Of a stretch of 49,477 nt of DNA, positions 1 to 7,943 are shown in pieces. The notes below the pieces were generated by a model. That model was not told the origin of the DNA. It searched no databases and saw only the letters and a program-made list of their open reading frames with translations. Source of the DNA: Hungatella sp. UBA5385 (GTDB lineage: Bacteria > Bacillota > Clostridia > Lachnospirales > Lachnospiraceae); the NCBI GenBank assembly GCA_002409995.1, contig DHOR01000025.1:562-50038 (forward strand), in the 5' to 3' direction. Position 1 is the first letter of the stretch, and each line of letters starts with the position of its first letter. Both the position numbers and the translations under genes were made by a program.

Positions 1-20
1 TCAAAAAGGGTCGAACCCCT
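1..20. repeat. Half of a GGGGTTCGACCC palindromic element, cut by the window edge
   Basis: The first 20 bases are the exact reverse complement of positions 49424-49443 and contain AAAGGGTCGAACCCCT. Only one arm lies in the window. It sits 12 bases beyond the trmB stop codon, where a terminator for that minus-strand gene is expected. Two fuller copies lie at 34806-34864 and 49424-49458. It probably acts as the trmB terminator and belongs to a dispersed palindromic family. Confidence 0.7.
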
Positions 21-31
21 CGTGTAAAATT

Positions 32-667
32 TTATCGTTTAGCGATTAATTTAAAGATGGGATTCCCTTTAGAAGAAAACTTTTCTTCGTATTCAGTCAT
101 AACATTTCCAATTCCCATATCACTATGGTGAAGATCATAAGTATGTTCCTTAATCTCCCACCCTGCTGCAGGTATGGATTCAAGAGAATAATCAAACAGC
201 CCTTTATTATCAGTCTTAAACTCCACAGTTCCATCTGAAGCAAGAATCTGATTATAAACTGCCATAAATTCCTCTGAAGTCAATCTTCGTTTGGCATGGC
301 GGTCTTTTGGCCAGGGATCGGAAAAGTTTAAATAGATCTTCTCCACTTCCCCCTGTGCGAAAATCTCAGGTAAATTCTTTGCATCAATACACATAAAATA
401 AATATTAGAGAGCTCAAATTCGGCTCTTTTTTGAAGTCCTCGAAGTAAAACGCTGGGGTAGCGCTCTATTCCTACGTAATTTATATTTGGATTTTTCTGG
501 GCAAGCTCCATGATAAAACGACCCTTTCCCATTCCCACCTCAATCTCAATGGGGTTCTCATTGCCAAATACTTCCTTCCACAGCCCTTTCTTATTCTCAG
601 GATTCTGGATTACATAAGGGCTGTTAGCAATCTCTTCCTCTGAGCCGGGTATATGGCGTAATCTCAT
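32..667 (-). CDS. trmB: tRNA (guanine-N7)-methyltransferase TrmB
   Basis: This 211-residue cytosolic enzyme methylates N7 of G46 in tRNA using S-adenosylmethionine. The SAM-binding motif EVGMGKG is at residues 43-49 and the family signature SDPWPKDRH at 116-124, followed by the basic KRRL. Length is normal for the family. The frame stays open upstream to 742, but I place the start at 667 because the ATG there follows a GGAGGG ribosome binding site (675-680) and gives the typical N-terminus MRLRHIPG. It is a single gene, divergent from the DUF4145/SH3 gene, and its 3' end runs into a palindrome at the window edge. Confidence 0.96.
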   Translation of the reverse strand: MRLRHIPGSEEEIANSPYVIQNPENKKGLWKEVFGNENPIEIEVGMGKGRFIMELAQKNPNINYVGIERYPSVLLRGLQKRAEFELSNIYFMCIDAKNLPEIFAQGEVEKIYLNFSDPWPKDRHAKRRLTSEEFMAVYNQILASDGTVEFKTDNKGLFDYSLESIPAAGWEIKEHTYDLHHSDMGIGNVMTEYEEKFSSKGNPIFKLIAKR

Positions 668-897
668 ATTATATCCCTCCAGGTATATTAAAATCAGCTT
701 TCTGATTGTACCATATAATAAGCGATTTACGCAAGTTTGCATATTTATAGAAATTATTCCTATTGTCTGATATAATGGTATAAATATAGAAAGTCAATTA
801 TTAGAAAACAAATCATTTATGGAATACACTAAATTTATTTTTTACTTTTCTCTTACAAAGGAAAAAACAATAAAATAATAGGTGCACAATTCCTAAT

Positions 898-926
898 AAT
901 CTAGTATAATATCTGTATATTAGATT
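898..926. promoter_or_regulatory. Near-palindrome over a TATAAT box upstream of the DUF4145/SH3 gene
   Basis: AATCTAGTATA (898-908) and TATATTAGATT (916-926) are inverted repeats matching at 10 of 11 positions. The left arm overlaps a perfect TATAAT at 905-910, so this is a likely -10 region with an operator-like dyad. No good -35 box is visible at 16-18 bases upstream. The remainder of 668-897 is AT-rich intergenic DNA in which I see nothing else. Confidence 0.35.
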
Positions 927-955
927 AATATTTGTTTTTGCAAAGGAGGAAACGT

Positions 956-1987
956 ATGGGAACTACAGACAACAGCACCTGGGGGCGTATTCAGCAGGGT
1001 GTTAAAGAGACAGAAAGGCTGATGAGTCAGAGACAATATAACCTGTCCATGATAAGAGCCCGCCAGACTCTGGAGCTTATGGTTAACTGCCTTGGTGAAA
1101 AAGCATTAATCGTAGAAGGAGACTTGGCGGACAGCATTGATCAGTTATATGAAGGCCGGTGGATTTCACAGGCAACCAAAGACCGCTACCACAGAATCCG
1201 AGTGATTGGTAATAAAGCTGTACACGATGGCAATGACAGCGCATATGACGCTAACGAAGCTTACCAGACTTTAGTTCAGGAAGCAAACGCCTTTGCAAAT
1301 ATTTATAATAATAAACGGGGTTCTGCTGCCCCCAGACCACAGCAGCAGCCAAGACAGGGACAGGCAGTCAGAACAACAAGCCAGACTTCCAGACCAACAA
1401 CATCCAGACCCACAGGGTCAAGACCAGCAGCCTCAAGATCAGGAGGTCAGAGACCGCCTCAGAGAAGCGGCACCAGAAGTCCTCAGAGACCCTCCTCTTC
1501 TTCCAATCGAAGCCGGAGACGGGCGAAACAAAGAGGATTTGATCCATACGATCTGTTAAAGCCTGCTATTATTCTTGTGGCAATTATTCTTGTAGTATTT
1601 ATCATTGTGAAACTGGTACCTGGAAAAGACAAAAAGGCAGAGACCACCACAGCTGAGATAACTACAGAGGCGACTACAGAAGCACTTGTTCCTACAGAAG
1701 CGCCTACCATAGCGCCTACCACGGAAGCGCCTAAAATCTATACAACTACTACAAAGCTGAATGTAAGAAGCGAACCTTCTACCAGCAGTACAGTACTTGG
1801 CAAACTGGCTTCAGACACAGTGGTAGAATATGTAGAAACAGTGGATTCTTCCTGGATCATGATTAAGTTTGAAGGAATTGATGCATATGTTTCCAGTGAT
1901 TATATTTCTATTACAGAAGAAACCCAGGAAGATGAGAGCAGTGGCGAAGAGGAATCTACGTCAGAGTCAATCAGCCCAGCAGCATAA
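956..1987 (+). CDS. DUF4145 / SH3b membrane-anchored protein
   Basis: This 343-residue protein has four parts. Residues 25-115 form a helical DUF4145-type domain (QTLELMVNCLGEKA ... IRVIGNKAVHD). Residues 121-195 are a Pro/Arg/Ser-rich disordered linker. Residues 202-221 are one hydrophobic helix. Residues 263-318 form a bacterial SH3 domain (KLNVRSEPS, then W300) after a Thr/Glu-rich spacer. The arginines before the helix and the lack of a signal peptide suggest a cytosolic N-terminus and an external SH3b domain that could bind peptidoglycan. The start at 956 follows AAGGAGG (943-949). Function is unknown; a sensor or scaffold linking the wall to a cytosolic partner is inference. Confidence 0.85.
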   Translation: MGTTDNSTWGRIQQGVKETERLMSQRQYNLSMIRARQTLELMVNCLGEKALIVEGDLADSIDQLYEGRWISQATKDRYHRIRVIGNKAVHDGNDSAYDANEAYQTLVQEANAFANIYNNKRGSAAPRPQQQPRQGQAVRTTSQTSRPTTSRPTGSRPAASRSGGQRPPQRSGTRSPQRPSSSSNRSRRRAKQRGFDPYDLLKPAIILVAIILVVFIIVKLVPGKDKKAETTTAEITTEATTEALVPTEAPTIAPTTEAPKIYTTTTKLNVRSEPSTSSTVLGKLASDTVVEYVETVDSSWIMIKFEGIDAYVSSDYISITEETQEDESSGEEESTSESISPAA

Positions 1988-2025
1988 TGAATATTTTAAT
2001 AGAACCTAAGTAATAAAATTGTTTA

Positions 2026-2073
2026 ATAATAGGAGCCATATCACTGAAATGAATGTGATATGGCTCCTATTAT
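2026..2073 (+). terminator. 19-bp-arm hairpin after the DUF4145/SH3 gene
   Basis: Perfectly complementary 19-base arms lie at 2026-2044 and 2055-2073 around a 10-base loop (core AGGAGCCATATCAC). It begins 38 bases after the stop codon. It is followed by ATATATTG rather than a clean T-run, so it is an atypical intrinsic terminator or a small palindromic element. Confidence 0.6.
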
Positions 2074-2334
2074 ATATTGTCCTACCACCAGATGATGCAT
2101 TTATTAATCCAACAGCCATTATGCATTTCGCATACAATCTAAAGCTTATTGATAATATATTTGTGCATAATGTAAACATGTTTAATCCTCTATATGTATT
2201 GTCATTAATGCCATATATATTAACATTTAATTTGTGCTATGTTTACATTTTTTGGAAATGTATTGCCAAATCATATTTTATGGGCTAGAATAGATGTGGT
2301 TAACAATTCTGCCTGATAGATGAAAGGAGAATCT
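2074..2334. other. AT-rich intergenic stretch before the GntR gene
   Basis: About 260 bases of AT-rich DNA without a credible gene. A frame open across 2019-2288 runs straight through the hairpin at 2026-2073, has no ribosome binding site, and is not believed. The promoter of the GntR gene must lie here, but no convincing -35/-10 pair stands out. Confidence 0.5.
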
Positions 2335-3048
2335 ATGGCTCAAAAAAGAATTGCGCAGTATAAGCAAATTGAAAATGATCTGCTTCAGAAAATCAATCTT
2401 GGATATTATAAAAAAGACGATCTCATTCCCACTGAGCTTGAGCTTTCCAATACATACCATGTTTCAAGGGTAACTGTACGAAAGGCTACTGACAATCTGG
2501 TTGCCAAAGGACTTCTTACGCGGATTGCAGGTTATGGAACCTTGGTCCGTGATCCTGCTGTAACTTCAAACCCAAGCTCTGTCCAGGGCTTTTCAGAAGT
2601 TATGGAGGAGCAGAATATCGCCGTACACACAGAGGTTCCCACTTTTACACTTCAGAAAGCACCAGCCAATATAGCTTCTATCCTTGGGATTGAACCAGGG
2701 GAATCCATCTATTTTATAGAACGGATAAGATATGCCAATGATGAGATTTTTCAGTTTGAGACCACCTATATGTCAAGCCGTTTATATCCCGATATTTCCA
2801 TCCAGATCCTTCAGCAGTCCAAGTATCAGTATTTTGAACAGGTGAAAGATATGAAGATCGCCTATAGCCATCATGTTGTAACACCGCTTCATCCTTCCAA
2901 GCGCATTGCTGACCCGTTTCACATATCTATGGATACACCAATACTGAGAGTTGCTAATACAACTCATCTGACCAACGGACAGATCATGGATTATACGGAA
3001 CTGACCTTAAATTCGCCAAAATATCAATTGACTTATATGAAGAAATAG
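2335..3048 (+). CDS. GntR family transcriptional regulator with UTRA domain (HutC/PhnF type)
   Basis: This 237-residue DNA-binding repressor has a winged helix-turn-helix at about residues 5-72 (IPTELELSNTYHVSRVTVRKA, GLLTRIAGYGTLV) and a UTRA effector-binding domain at about 85-230 (PGESIYFIERIRYA, NGQIMDYTEL). UTRA regulators typically sense sugar phosphates, amino acids or related small molecules. The start at 2335 is preferred over an in-frame ATG at 2320 because AAGGAGA at 2324-2330 precedes it. The gene stands alone between two hairpins, so its target is not evident; an autoregulatory role is possible. The V-ATPase operon downstream has its own leader and need not be a target. Confidence 0.92.
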   Translation: MAQKRIAQYKQIENDLLQKINLGYYKKDDLIPTELELSNTYHVSRVTVRKATDNLVAKGLLTRIAGYGTLVRDPAVTSNPSSVQGFSEVMEEQNIAVHTEVPTFTLQKAPANIASILGIEPGESIYFIERIRYANDEIFQFETTYMSSRLYPDISIQILQQSKYQYFEQVKDMKIAYSHHVVTPLHPSKRIADPFHISMDTPILRVANTTHLTNGQIMDYTELTLNSPKYQLTYMKK

Positions 3049-3065
3049 ATAAGAAACTGACTTAA

Positions 3066-3100
3066 GGGAACCGGCGCAGCAAACCGGTTTCTTCTCTTTT
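3066..3100 (+). terminator. Intrinsic terminator after the GntR gene
   Basis: GGGAACCGG (3066-3074) pairs with CCGGTTTCTT (3084-3092), one pair being G-U, and is followed by a pyrimidine-rich tail ending in TTTT. It lies 18 bases after the stop codon and separates GntR from the V-ATPase operon. Confidence 0.75.
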
Positions 3101-3250
3101 CCATTTCTGGCAAACATTATAATTTTGTTACTTTTTTAATTTAAACACTGGAATTTTTAAAATTTTGTAGTATGATGTTATGTTAGAATGCGTTATTATA
3201 GTATTATACAACAGCATTGATATTAAATTCACATAAAAAGGAGGGCACAA

Positions 3251-3562
3251 ATGGATACAGTTATACGGAAAATATCCGAGATAGAAGCAGCCGCTACTGC
3301 CATTATGGATAATGCAAACGAGAGAAAAAAAGCATTTTCCTTAGAGATGGAAAAGCGTACAGCTGATTTTGATGCAGAGCTGGAAGCGGAAACAAACAAG
3401 CGGCTTAAAGAGCTTCAGGCAAGTATGGAAATTACCATGAACAATCAGCTGGAAAAGCAGCGCAGTGATTCCACAAAAGTCCTCGAAGCCATGGAACAGC
3501 AGTATGAGGAAGATCATGTAAAGTATGTGGAGGCACTATTTCAATCAATGATAAAGGAGTGA
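3251..3562 (+). CDS. V-type ATPase peripheral-stalk coiled-coil subunit (G/H-like, NtpF-like)
   Basis: This 103-residue protein is highly charged and almost entirely coiled-coil (EMEKRTADFDAELEAETNKR). It has no membrane segment. It is the first gene of the V-ATPase operon and matches the small stalk subunit that pairs with subunit E to hold A3B3 against rotation. Such subunits diverge rapidly, so the assignment rests on length, coiled-coil nature and position. The start follows AAGGAGGG (3239-3246). Its stop overlaps the ribosome binding site of the next gene, which suggests coupled translation. Confidence 0.82.
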   Translation: MDTVIRKISEIEAAATAIMDNANERKKAFSLEMEKRTADFDAELEAETNKRLKELQASMEITMNNQLEKQRSDSTKVLEAMEQQYEEDHVKYVEALFQSMIKE

Positions 3563-3566
3563 TCTT

Positions 3567-4613
3567 ATGGGAAGCCTACTGGCATACAGCGGGATTACAA
3601 CCAAGGTAAAGGCAATGTCAAGCCATCTGATCACAGACAAACAATTCAGCGAAATGGCATTTCTTGAAACTGATATTGAAGCAGTGGAGTATTTGCGGAA
3701 GCTTCCGGCTTATGAAGACATTTTTGCAAATATGGAAGGTGTTGAGCTTCACAGAGGAGCCATTGAACAGCGCCTGATCCTGTCTCAATATAAGGATTTT
3801 GCCAAGCTGTATAAGTTTGCTAATTTAGCCCAGCGCAAATTTCTGAATCTTTATTTCATGCATTATGAAATCAATATTTTGAAAAAATGTCTGCGCAGCA
3901 CACTGGGACATCAGAAGGCAGGCATTGATCTTGCCGTCTTTCAAAGCTTTTTCGAAACACATTCCCGTCTGGATCTGGTGAAATTAATGGATTCTGCAAA
4001 CATTCAGGAATTAATCGCCAATTTAGAAGGCTCTGTTTATTATGAACAGTTCTCACGTCTGGACGATGTGGGACAGCCAACTTTGTTTGACTATGAGATG
4101 CAGCTTGATCTGCTGTATTTTAAAACAATTTGGAAAGCAAAGGGAAAAGAATTTTCAGGAGCAGAACAAAAACTGCTTACAAGCTGCTACGGCAGCAAGC
4201 TGGATTTACTTAATATCCAGTGGATCTATCGTTCTAAGAAATACTATCATCTGCAGTCAGCTGACATTTATGCGCTGTTGATTCCGATTCATCACCATCT
4301 CAATGTGGCACAGATCAGGAAGCTGGTGGAAGCTCCCACCTTGGAGGAATTCTATCATGCACTGCAGACTACTTATTATGGAAGAAAGGAAGGTTTAGAA
4401 TCCATAGACCGTCCGGATCTTGAAGACATGGCACAGGATATGCTTCATAAGATTTATAGTGCCACAAGCCGTCAAAATCCATATTCCATAGCAATCCTAA
4501 ACTCCTACTTATATTTTAAGGAAGAGGAAATTCAAAAGATCATTACCCTCATAGAGAGCATCCGTTACCGGGTCAATCCGGAAGAAATACTCTCTTATGT
4601 GGTAAAACAGTAA
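3567..4613 (+). CDS. ntpC: V-type ATP synthase subunit C
   Basis: This 348-residue soluble protein corresponds to the subunit that caps the rotor ring and links it to the central shaft (subunit C in prokaryotes, d in eukaryotes). It is rich in helices and aromatic residues, with family-typical stretches such as LLAYSGITTKVKAMSSHLI near the N-terminus and YYGRKEGLESIDRPDLED towards the C-terminus. The length fits the family. The start at 3567 is preceded by AAGGAG (3554-3559), only four bases after the preceding stop codon. It lies before subunit I, unlike Enterococcus-type operons, in which C follows I, K and E. Confidence 0.93.
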   Translation: MGSLLAYSGITTKVKAMSSHLITDKQFSEMAFLETDIEAVEYLRKLPAYEDIFANMEGVELHRGAIEQRLILSQYKDFAKLYKFANLAQRKFLNLYFMHYEINILKKCLRSTLGHQKAGIDLAVFQSFFETHSRLDLVKLMDSANIQELIANLEGSVYYEQFSRLDDVGQPTLFDYEMQLDLLYFKTIWKAKGKEFSGAEQKLLTSCYGSKLDLLNIQWIYRSKKYYHLQSADIYALLIPIHHHLNVAQIRKLVEAPTLEEFYHALQTTYYGRKEGLESIDRPDLEDMAQDMLHKIYSATSRQNPYSIAILNSYLYFKEEEIQKIITLIESIRYRVNPEEILSYVVKQ

Positions 4614-4628
4614 AGGGGGCTGCATTTC

Positions 4629-6557
4629 GTGATCGAAAAATTAAAGTTTTTAAGCATCACCGGACCCAAGGAAGACATTGACCGGGTGGTTGACACCTAT
4701 TTATCCAAATATGAGATCCATCTGGAAAATGCACTTTCAGAGTTGAAAACGGTGAAGGACTTAATACCATATGTAGAAACTAATCCCTACAGGGATACAT
4801 ATCAGCGTTCCATAGCTTTATTGGAGCTGCTTCCAGAAGAAGCAAGGGAGCAGGCACCGGGCAGCATGGAAGTTCAGGTAGCGAAAAAGGTAGTGGATGA
4901 GCTTGAGCTTCAGTTAGATGAGCTTGCAAAAAAAGAAGAGGATTTAAAGGCAAAGCGGGATTCTCTCCAGGTTTCTTTAGACCGGGTTCTTCCATTTACA
5001 GAGCTGAATTACGACTTAAGCTCCATTCTTAACTTTAAATACATTAAGTTCAGATTCGGTCGTCTCAGTCATGAGTATTATAAGAAATTCAAAGCTTATG
5101 TCTATGACACCATTGACACTGTTCTCTATAAATGTATGGAGGACGAGGAATATGTCTGGGTTGTTTACTTTGTACCTGAGATCATCAGCAATCAGATTGA
5201 TGCTATTTATTCCTCAATGAGATTTGAACGTTTTTATCTTCCTGATGAATATGAAGGAACTCCGTTGGAAGCAACCAATACACTTCAGGAGAAGATTTCT
5301 GTGCTTCAGAAGGGAATCGATGATATTCATCATGAAATCACTGAGATTCTCAAGTCAAAACAGGGAGATTTGCTGGCTGCCCATCACAGGCTGGAGACAT
5401 TTTCCACTAACTTTAATGTCCGCAAGCTGGCTGCCTGTACCAAACAGGAAGTGGATACCTTCTATATACTATGTGGCTGGATGAGCGATAAGGATGCAAA
5501 GGCATTTCAGAAGGAGGTCACAGCTGATGACAAAACCTTCTGTATTATAGAAGATGACCATAACAACATATTGAGCAAGCCGCCTACAAAGCTTATTAAT
5601 CCTAAGTTCTTTAAGCCATTTGAGATGTTTACCGGCATGTATGGACTTCCGGATTATAATGAGATCGACCCTACTATTTTAATTGCCATCACCTATTCCA
5701 TATTATTTGGATTTATGTTTGGTGATGTTGGGCAGGGACTGTGCCTGCTGATCGGCGGTTTCCTTCTGTACCGTTTTAAGAAAATGAATCTGGCTGCGAT
5801 TATCTCCTGCTGTGGTTTCTTTTCTACTATATTCGGATTCCTCTTTGGCAGTATCTTCGGATTTGAGGATATTATTGAGCCGTTGTGGCTTCGTCCTATG
5901 GAGCACATGACCAATCTGCCATTTATCGGCAAGCTGAATACGGTATTTGTTGTAGCTATTTCTATTGGAATGGGAATTATTCTGCTGACTATGATTTTAA
6001 ATATTATTAACAGCATTGTTGCCCATGACCCGGAAAAAACCTTATTTGATACAAACGGTGCTGCAGGACTTGTGTTCTACGGCAGCCTTGTACTTACTAT
6101 TGTACTCTTTATGACAGGAAATACGGTTCCTGCTGCTGCACTTCTTGCAGTGATGTTTGGGGTTCCGCTTTTAATCATCTTTTGTAAGGAACCTCTTACG
6201 AATCTGGTGGAGAAGAAAGCAGAGCTTTTGCCGGGCGGCAAGGGAATGTTTGTAGTTCAGGGTCTTTTTGAGCTGATTGAAGTGCTGCTCAGTTACTTTT
6301 CCAACACCCTGTCCTTTGTCCGTGTAGGCGCATTCGCCATCATACACGCTGCTATGATGGAAGTTGTGCTTATGTTAGCAGGAGTAGAGGCAGGTAATGC
6401 CAACTGGATCGTTGTGATTCTGGGCAATATATTTGTCTGTGGTTTGGAGGGCCTGATCGTTGGTATCCAGGTACTCCGACTGGAATATTATGAGTTATTC
6501 AGCCGTTTCTACAGAGGAACAGGCCGTGCATTTAGACCATACGGTAAGAAAAATTAA
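4629..6557 (+). CDS. ntpI: V-type ATP synthase subunit I (a subunit)
   Basis: This 642-residue stator subunit carries the ion half-channels. The N-terminal half is a cytosolic coiled-coil arm. The C-terminal half, from about residue 350, holds seven or eight hydrophobic helices, including FGFMFGDVGQGLCLL and the segment NTLSFVRVGAFAIIHAAM with the conserved arginine that faces the rotor carboxylate. The start is a GTG at 4629 after AAAGGGGG (4612-4618), giving MIEKLKFLSITGP, the usual N-terminus. The gene is complete and belongs to the operon beginning at 3251. Confidence 0.96.
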   Translation: MIEKLKFLSITGPKEDIDRVVDTYLSKYEIHLENALSELKTVKDLIPYVETNPYRDTYQRSIALLELLPEEAREQAPGSMEVQVAKKVVDELELQLDELAKKEEDLKAKRDSLQVSLDRVLPFTELNYDLSSILNFKYIKFRFGRLSHEYYKKFKAYVYDTIDTVLYKCMEDEEYVWVVYFVPEIISNQIDAIYSSMRFERFYLPDEYEGTPLEATNTLQEKISVLQKGIDDIHHEITEILKSKQGDLLAAHHRLETFSTNFNVRKLAACTKQEVDTFYILCGWMSDKDAKAFQKEVTADDKTFCIIEDDHNNILSKPPTKLINPKFFKPFEMFTGMYGLPDYNEIDPTILIAITYSILFGFMFGDVGQGLCLLIGGFLLYRFKKMNLAAIISCCGFFSTIFGFLFGSIFGFEDIIEPLWLRPMEHMTNLPFIGKLNTVFVVAISIGMGIILLTMILNIINSIVAHDPEKTLFDTNGAAGLVFYGSLVLTIVLFMTGNTVPAAALLAVMFGVPLLIIFCKEPLTNLVEKKAELLPGGKGMFVVQGLFELIEVLLSYFSNTLSFVRVGAFAIIHAAMMEVVLMLAGVEAGNANWIVVILGNIFVCGLEGLIVGIQVLRLEYYELFSRFYRGTGRAFRPYGKKN

Positions 6558-6580
6558 TAAACCATGAGGAGGTAATTATT

Positions 6581-7012
6581 ATGTCAACTTTAGTGAAAAT
6601 CACATTAGCCATAGCATTAATAATCAGCATTGCAGTACCATTTGGAGCATTTGCTGCAGGAGAAAAATCAAAAGGGCGTTTTAAAAGAGCTCTTGGTATC
6701 AATATGTTTCTGTTTTTTGGCACTATTATTACAGCCAGTGTTCTGATGTTTAATGGTCAGGCATTCGCTTCTGAAACTGCTTCAACTGTATCATCAGGTG
6801 CTGCAGGAATGGGATATATGGCTGCTGCTCTTGCTACAGGCCTGTCCTGTTTAGGTGGCGGTATCGCAGTTTCTTCTGCTGCATCTGCTGCACTTGGCGC
6901 TATCAGTGAAGATAGCTCCGTACTTGGTAAATCATTGATCTTCGTAGGTCTTGCCGAAGGTGTTTGTCTGTACGGTCTGATCATTTCTTTCATGATCTTA
7001 GGTAAATTATAA
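6581..7012 (+). CDS. ntpK: V-type ATP synthase subunit K (rotor c-like proteolipid)
   Basis: This 143-residue membrane protein has four hydrophobic helices (about residues 5-26, 38-58, 75-100 and 118-140), so it is a duplicated-hairpin proteolipid. Only the last helix has the ion-carrying glutamate (FVGLAEGVCLYGL). The first hairpin is divergent and signal-peptide-like. Compared with Enterococcus hirae NtpK, the segment corresponding to its Na+-ligating GIAQG reads LGGGIA, so that glutamine is absent; proton rather than sodium coupling is a reasonable inference. The start follows a GAGGAGG site 12 bases upstream. The gene for subunit F begins four bases after its stop. Confidence 0.93.
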   Translation: MSTLVKITLAIALIISIAVPFGAFAAGEKSKGRFKRALGINMFLFFGTIITASVLMFNGQAFASETASTVSSGAAGMGYMAAALATGLSCLGGGIAVSSAASAALGAISEDSSVLGKSLIFVGLAEGVCLYGLIISFMILGKL

Positions 7013-7015
7013 TAC

Positions 7016-7324
7016 ATGAAAATGTATTTGATCAGCGATAACATCGATACCTTAATCGGCATGAGGCTGGTGGGGGTAGAAGGTGCTGTCGTACATGAAA
7101 AGGCCGAATTAAAGCAGGAACTGGATAAAGTTCTGGCCGATAAAGAGATCGGGGTTGTTTTGCTCACTGAGAAATTCGGAAAGGAATTCCCGGATATTAT
7201 TGATGATGTGAAATTAAACCGGAAGCTTCCCTTAATTGTGGAAATTCCTGACCGACACGGTACCGGCCGCAAGCCCAACTTTATCACAGACTATGTAAAT
7301 GAAGCCATCGGACTAAAACTATAG
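7016..7324 (+). CDS. ntpG: V-type ATP synthase subunit F
   Basis: This 102-residue protein has the CheY-like alpha/beta fold of subunit F: MYLISDNIDTLIGMRLVGVE, then VVLLTEKFGKEF, then PLIVEIPDRHG. It is part of the central rotor shaft with subunit D. It begins three bases after the subunit K stop. No good Shine-Dalgarno sequence precedes 7016, so translation probably depends on coupling to ntpK; a second ATG at 7022 is an alternative start. The gene precedes subunit E, an order that differs from the Enterococcus operon. Confidence 0.92.
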   Translation: MKMYLISDNIDTLIGMRLVGVEGAVVHEKAELKQELDKVLADKEIGVVLLTEKFGKEFPDIIDDVKLNRKLPLIVEIPDRHGTGRKPNFITDYVNEAIGLKL

Positions 7325-7340
7325 GAAAGAGGTGGTCGTG

Positions 7341-7943
7341 TTGAAAACTGAGGAAAAATTACAGCACTTTCTGGAGTATTCCATGGAAGATGCCAGAGCC
7401 CGAAGTGCAAAGATGCTGGACGAATATACGGCTGCCCTGGAAAAAACCTTTCAAGAACATCAGGAAAGCGCAAAACGCAGAGCTGAACAGCAGATTGCCA
7501 TAGAGAGCGAACACATTAAACGTGAAATCAACAAAAAGCTTTCTCTGGAGCAGATCAGCATTAAGCGGGAACAGGGCAAGAAACAGGAAGAACTGAAAGA
7601 TAAGCTATTTGTGGAGTTGAAGGATAAGCTGGCGCAGTTTATGGAGACTCCTGAATATACACAGCTGCTGACCAAGCAGATCCGCAGCGCCAAGGAACTG
7701 GCAGGCAAGGAATTTATTACAATCTATATTGATCCTGCAGATGAGGATAAGATCAACCAGCTGGCTCTTCTTAACAGTGCTGACATCAGAGTCAGTGAAT
7801 ATTCATTTCAGGGTGGTACTAGGTCAGTGATTCCATTCCGGCATATTCTCATTGATAACTCCTTTGAGGCAAAGCTGGAAGAAGCAAAAAGGGATTTCAG
7901 ATTTGATCCCAAGGTTCTGACAGGAGGTACAACCAATGACTAA
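7341..7943 (+). CDS. ntpE: V-type ATP synthase subunit E
   Basis: This peripheral-stalk subunit is about 200 residues long. It has a long charged N-terminal helix predicted as coiled coil and a globular C-terminal domain that binds the top of A3B3. Three non-ATG starts compete: GTG at 7332, GTG at 7338 and TTG at 7341. The AGAGGTGG site at 7328-7335 is too close to the first two, so I prefer TTG 7341, though 7338 is possible. The 3' end overlaps ntpA by eight bases, implying coupled translation. Confidence 0.87.
   Translation: MKTEEKLQHFLEYSMEDARARSAKMLDEYTAALEKTFQEHQESAKRRAEQQIAIESEHIKREINKKLSLEQISIKREQGKKQEELKDKLFVELKDKLAQFMETPEYTQLLTKQIRSAKELAGKEFITIYIDPADEDKINQLALLNSADIRVSEYSFQGGTRSVIPFRHILIDNSFEAKLEEAKRDFRFDPKVLTGGTTND

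Noticed and set aside
1293..1559. Open frames inside the DUF4145/SH3 gene (both strands)
   Set aside because: They arise from the low-complexity Pro/Arg/Ser linker and Thr-rich spacer and are shadows of the real gene.
2019..2288. Open frame of 89 codons after the DUF4145/SH3 gene
   Set aside because: It runs through a perfect 19-base-arm hairpin, has no ribosome site, and its composition is that of AT-rich intergenic DNA.
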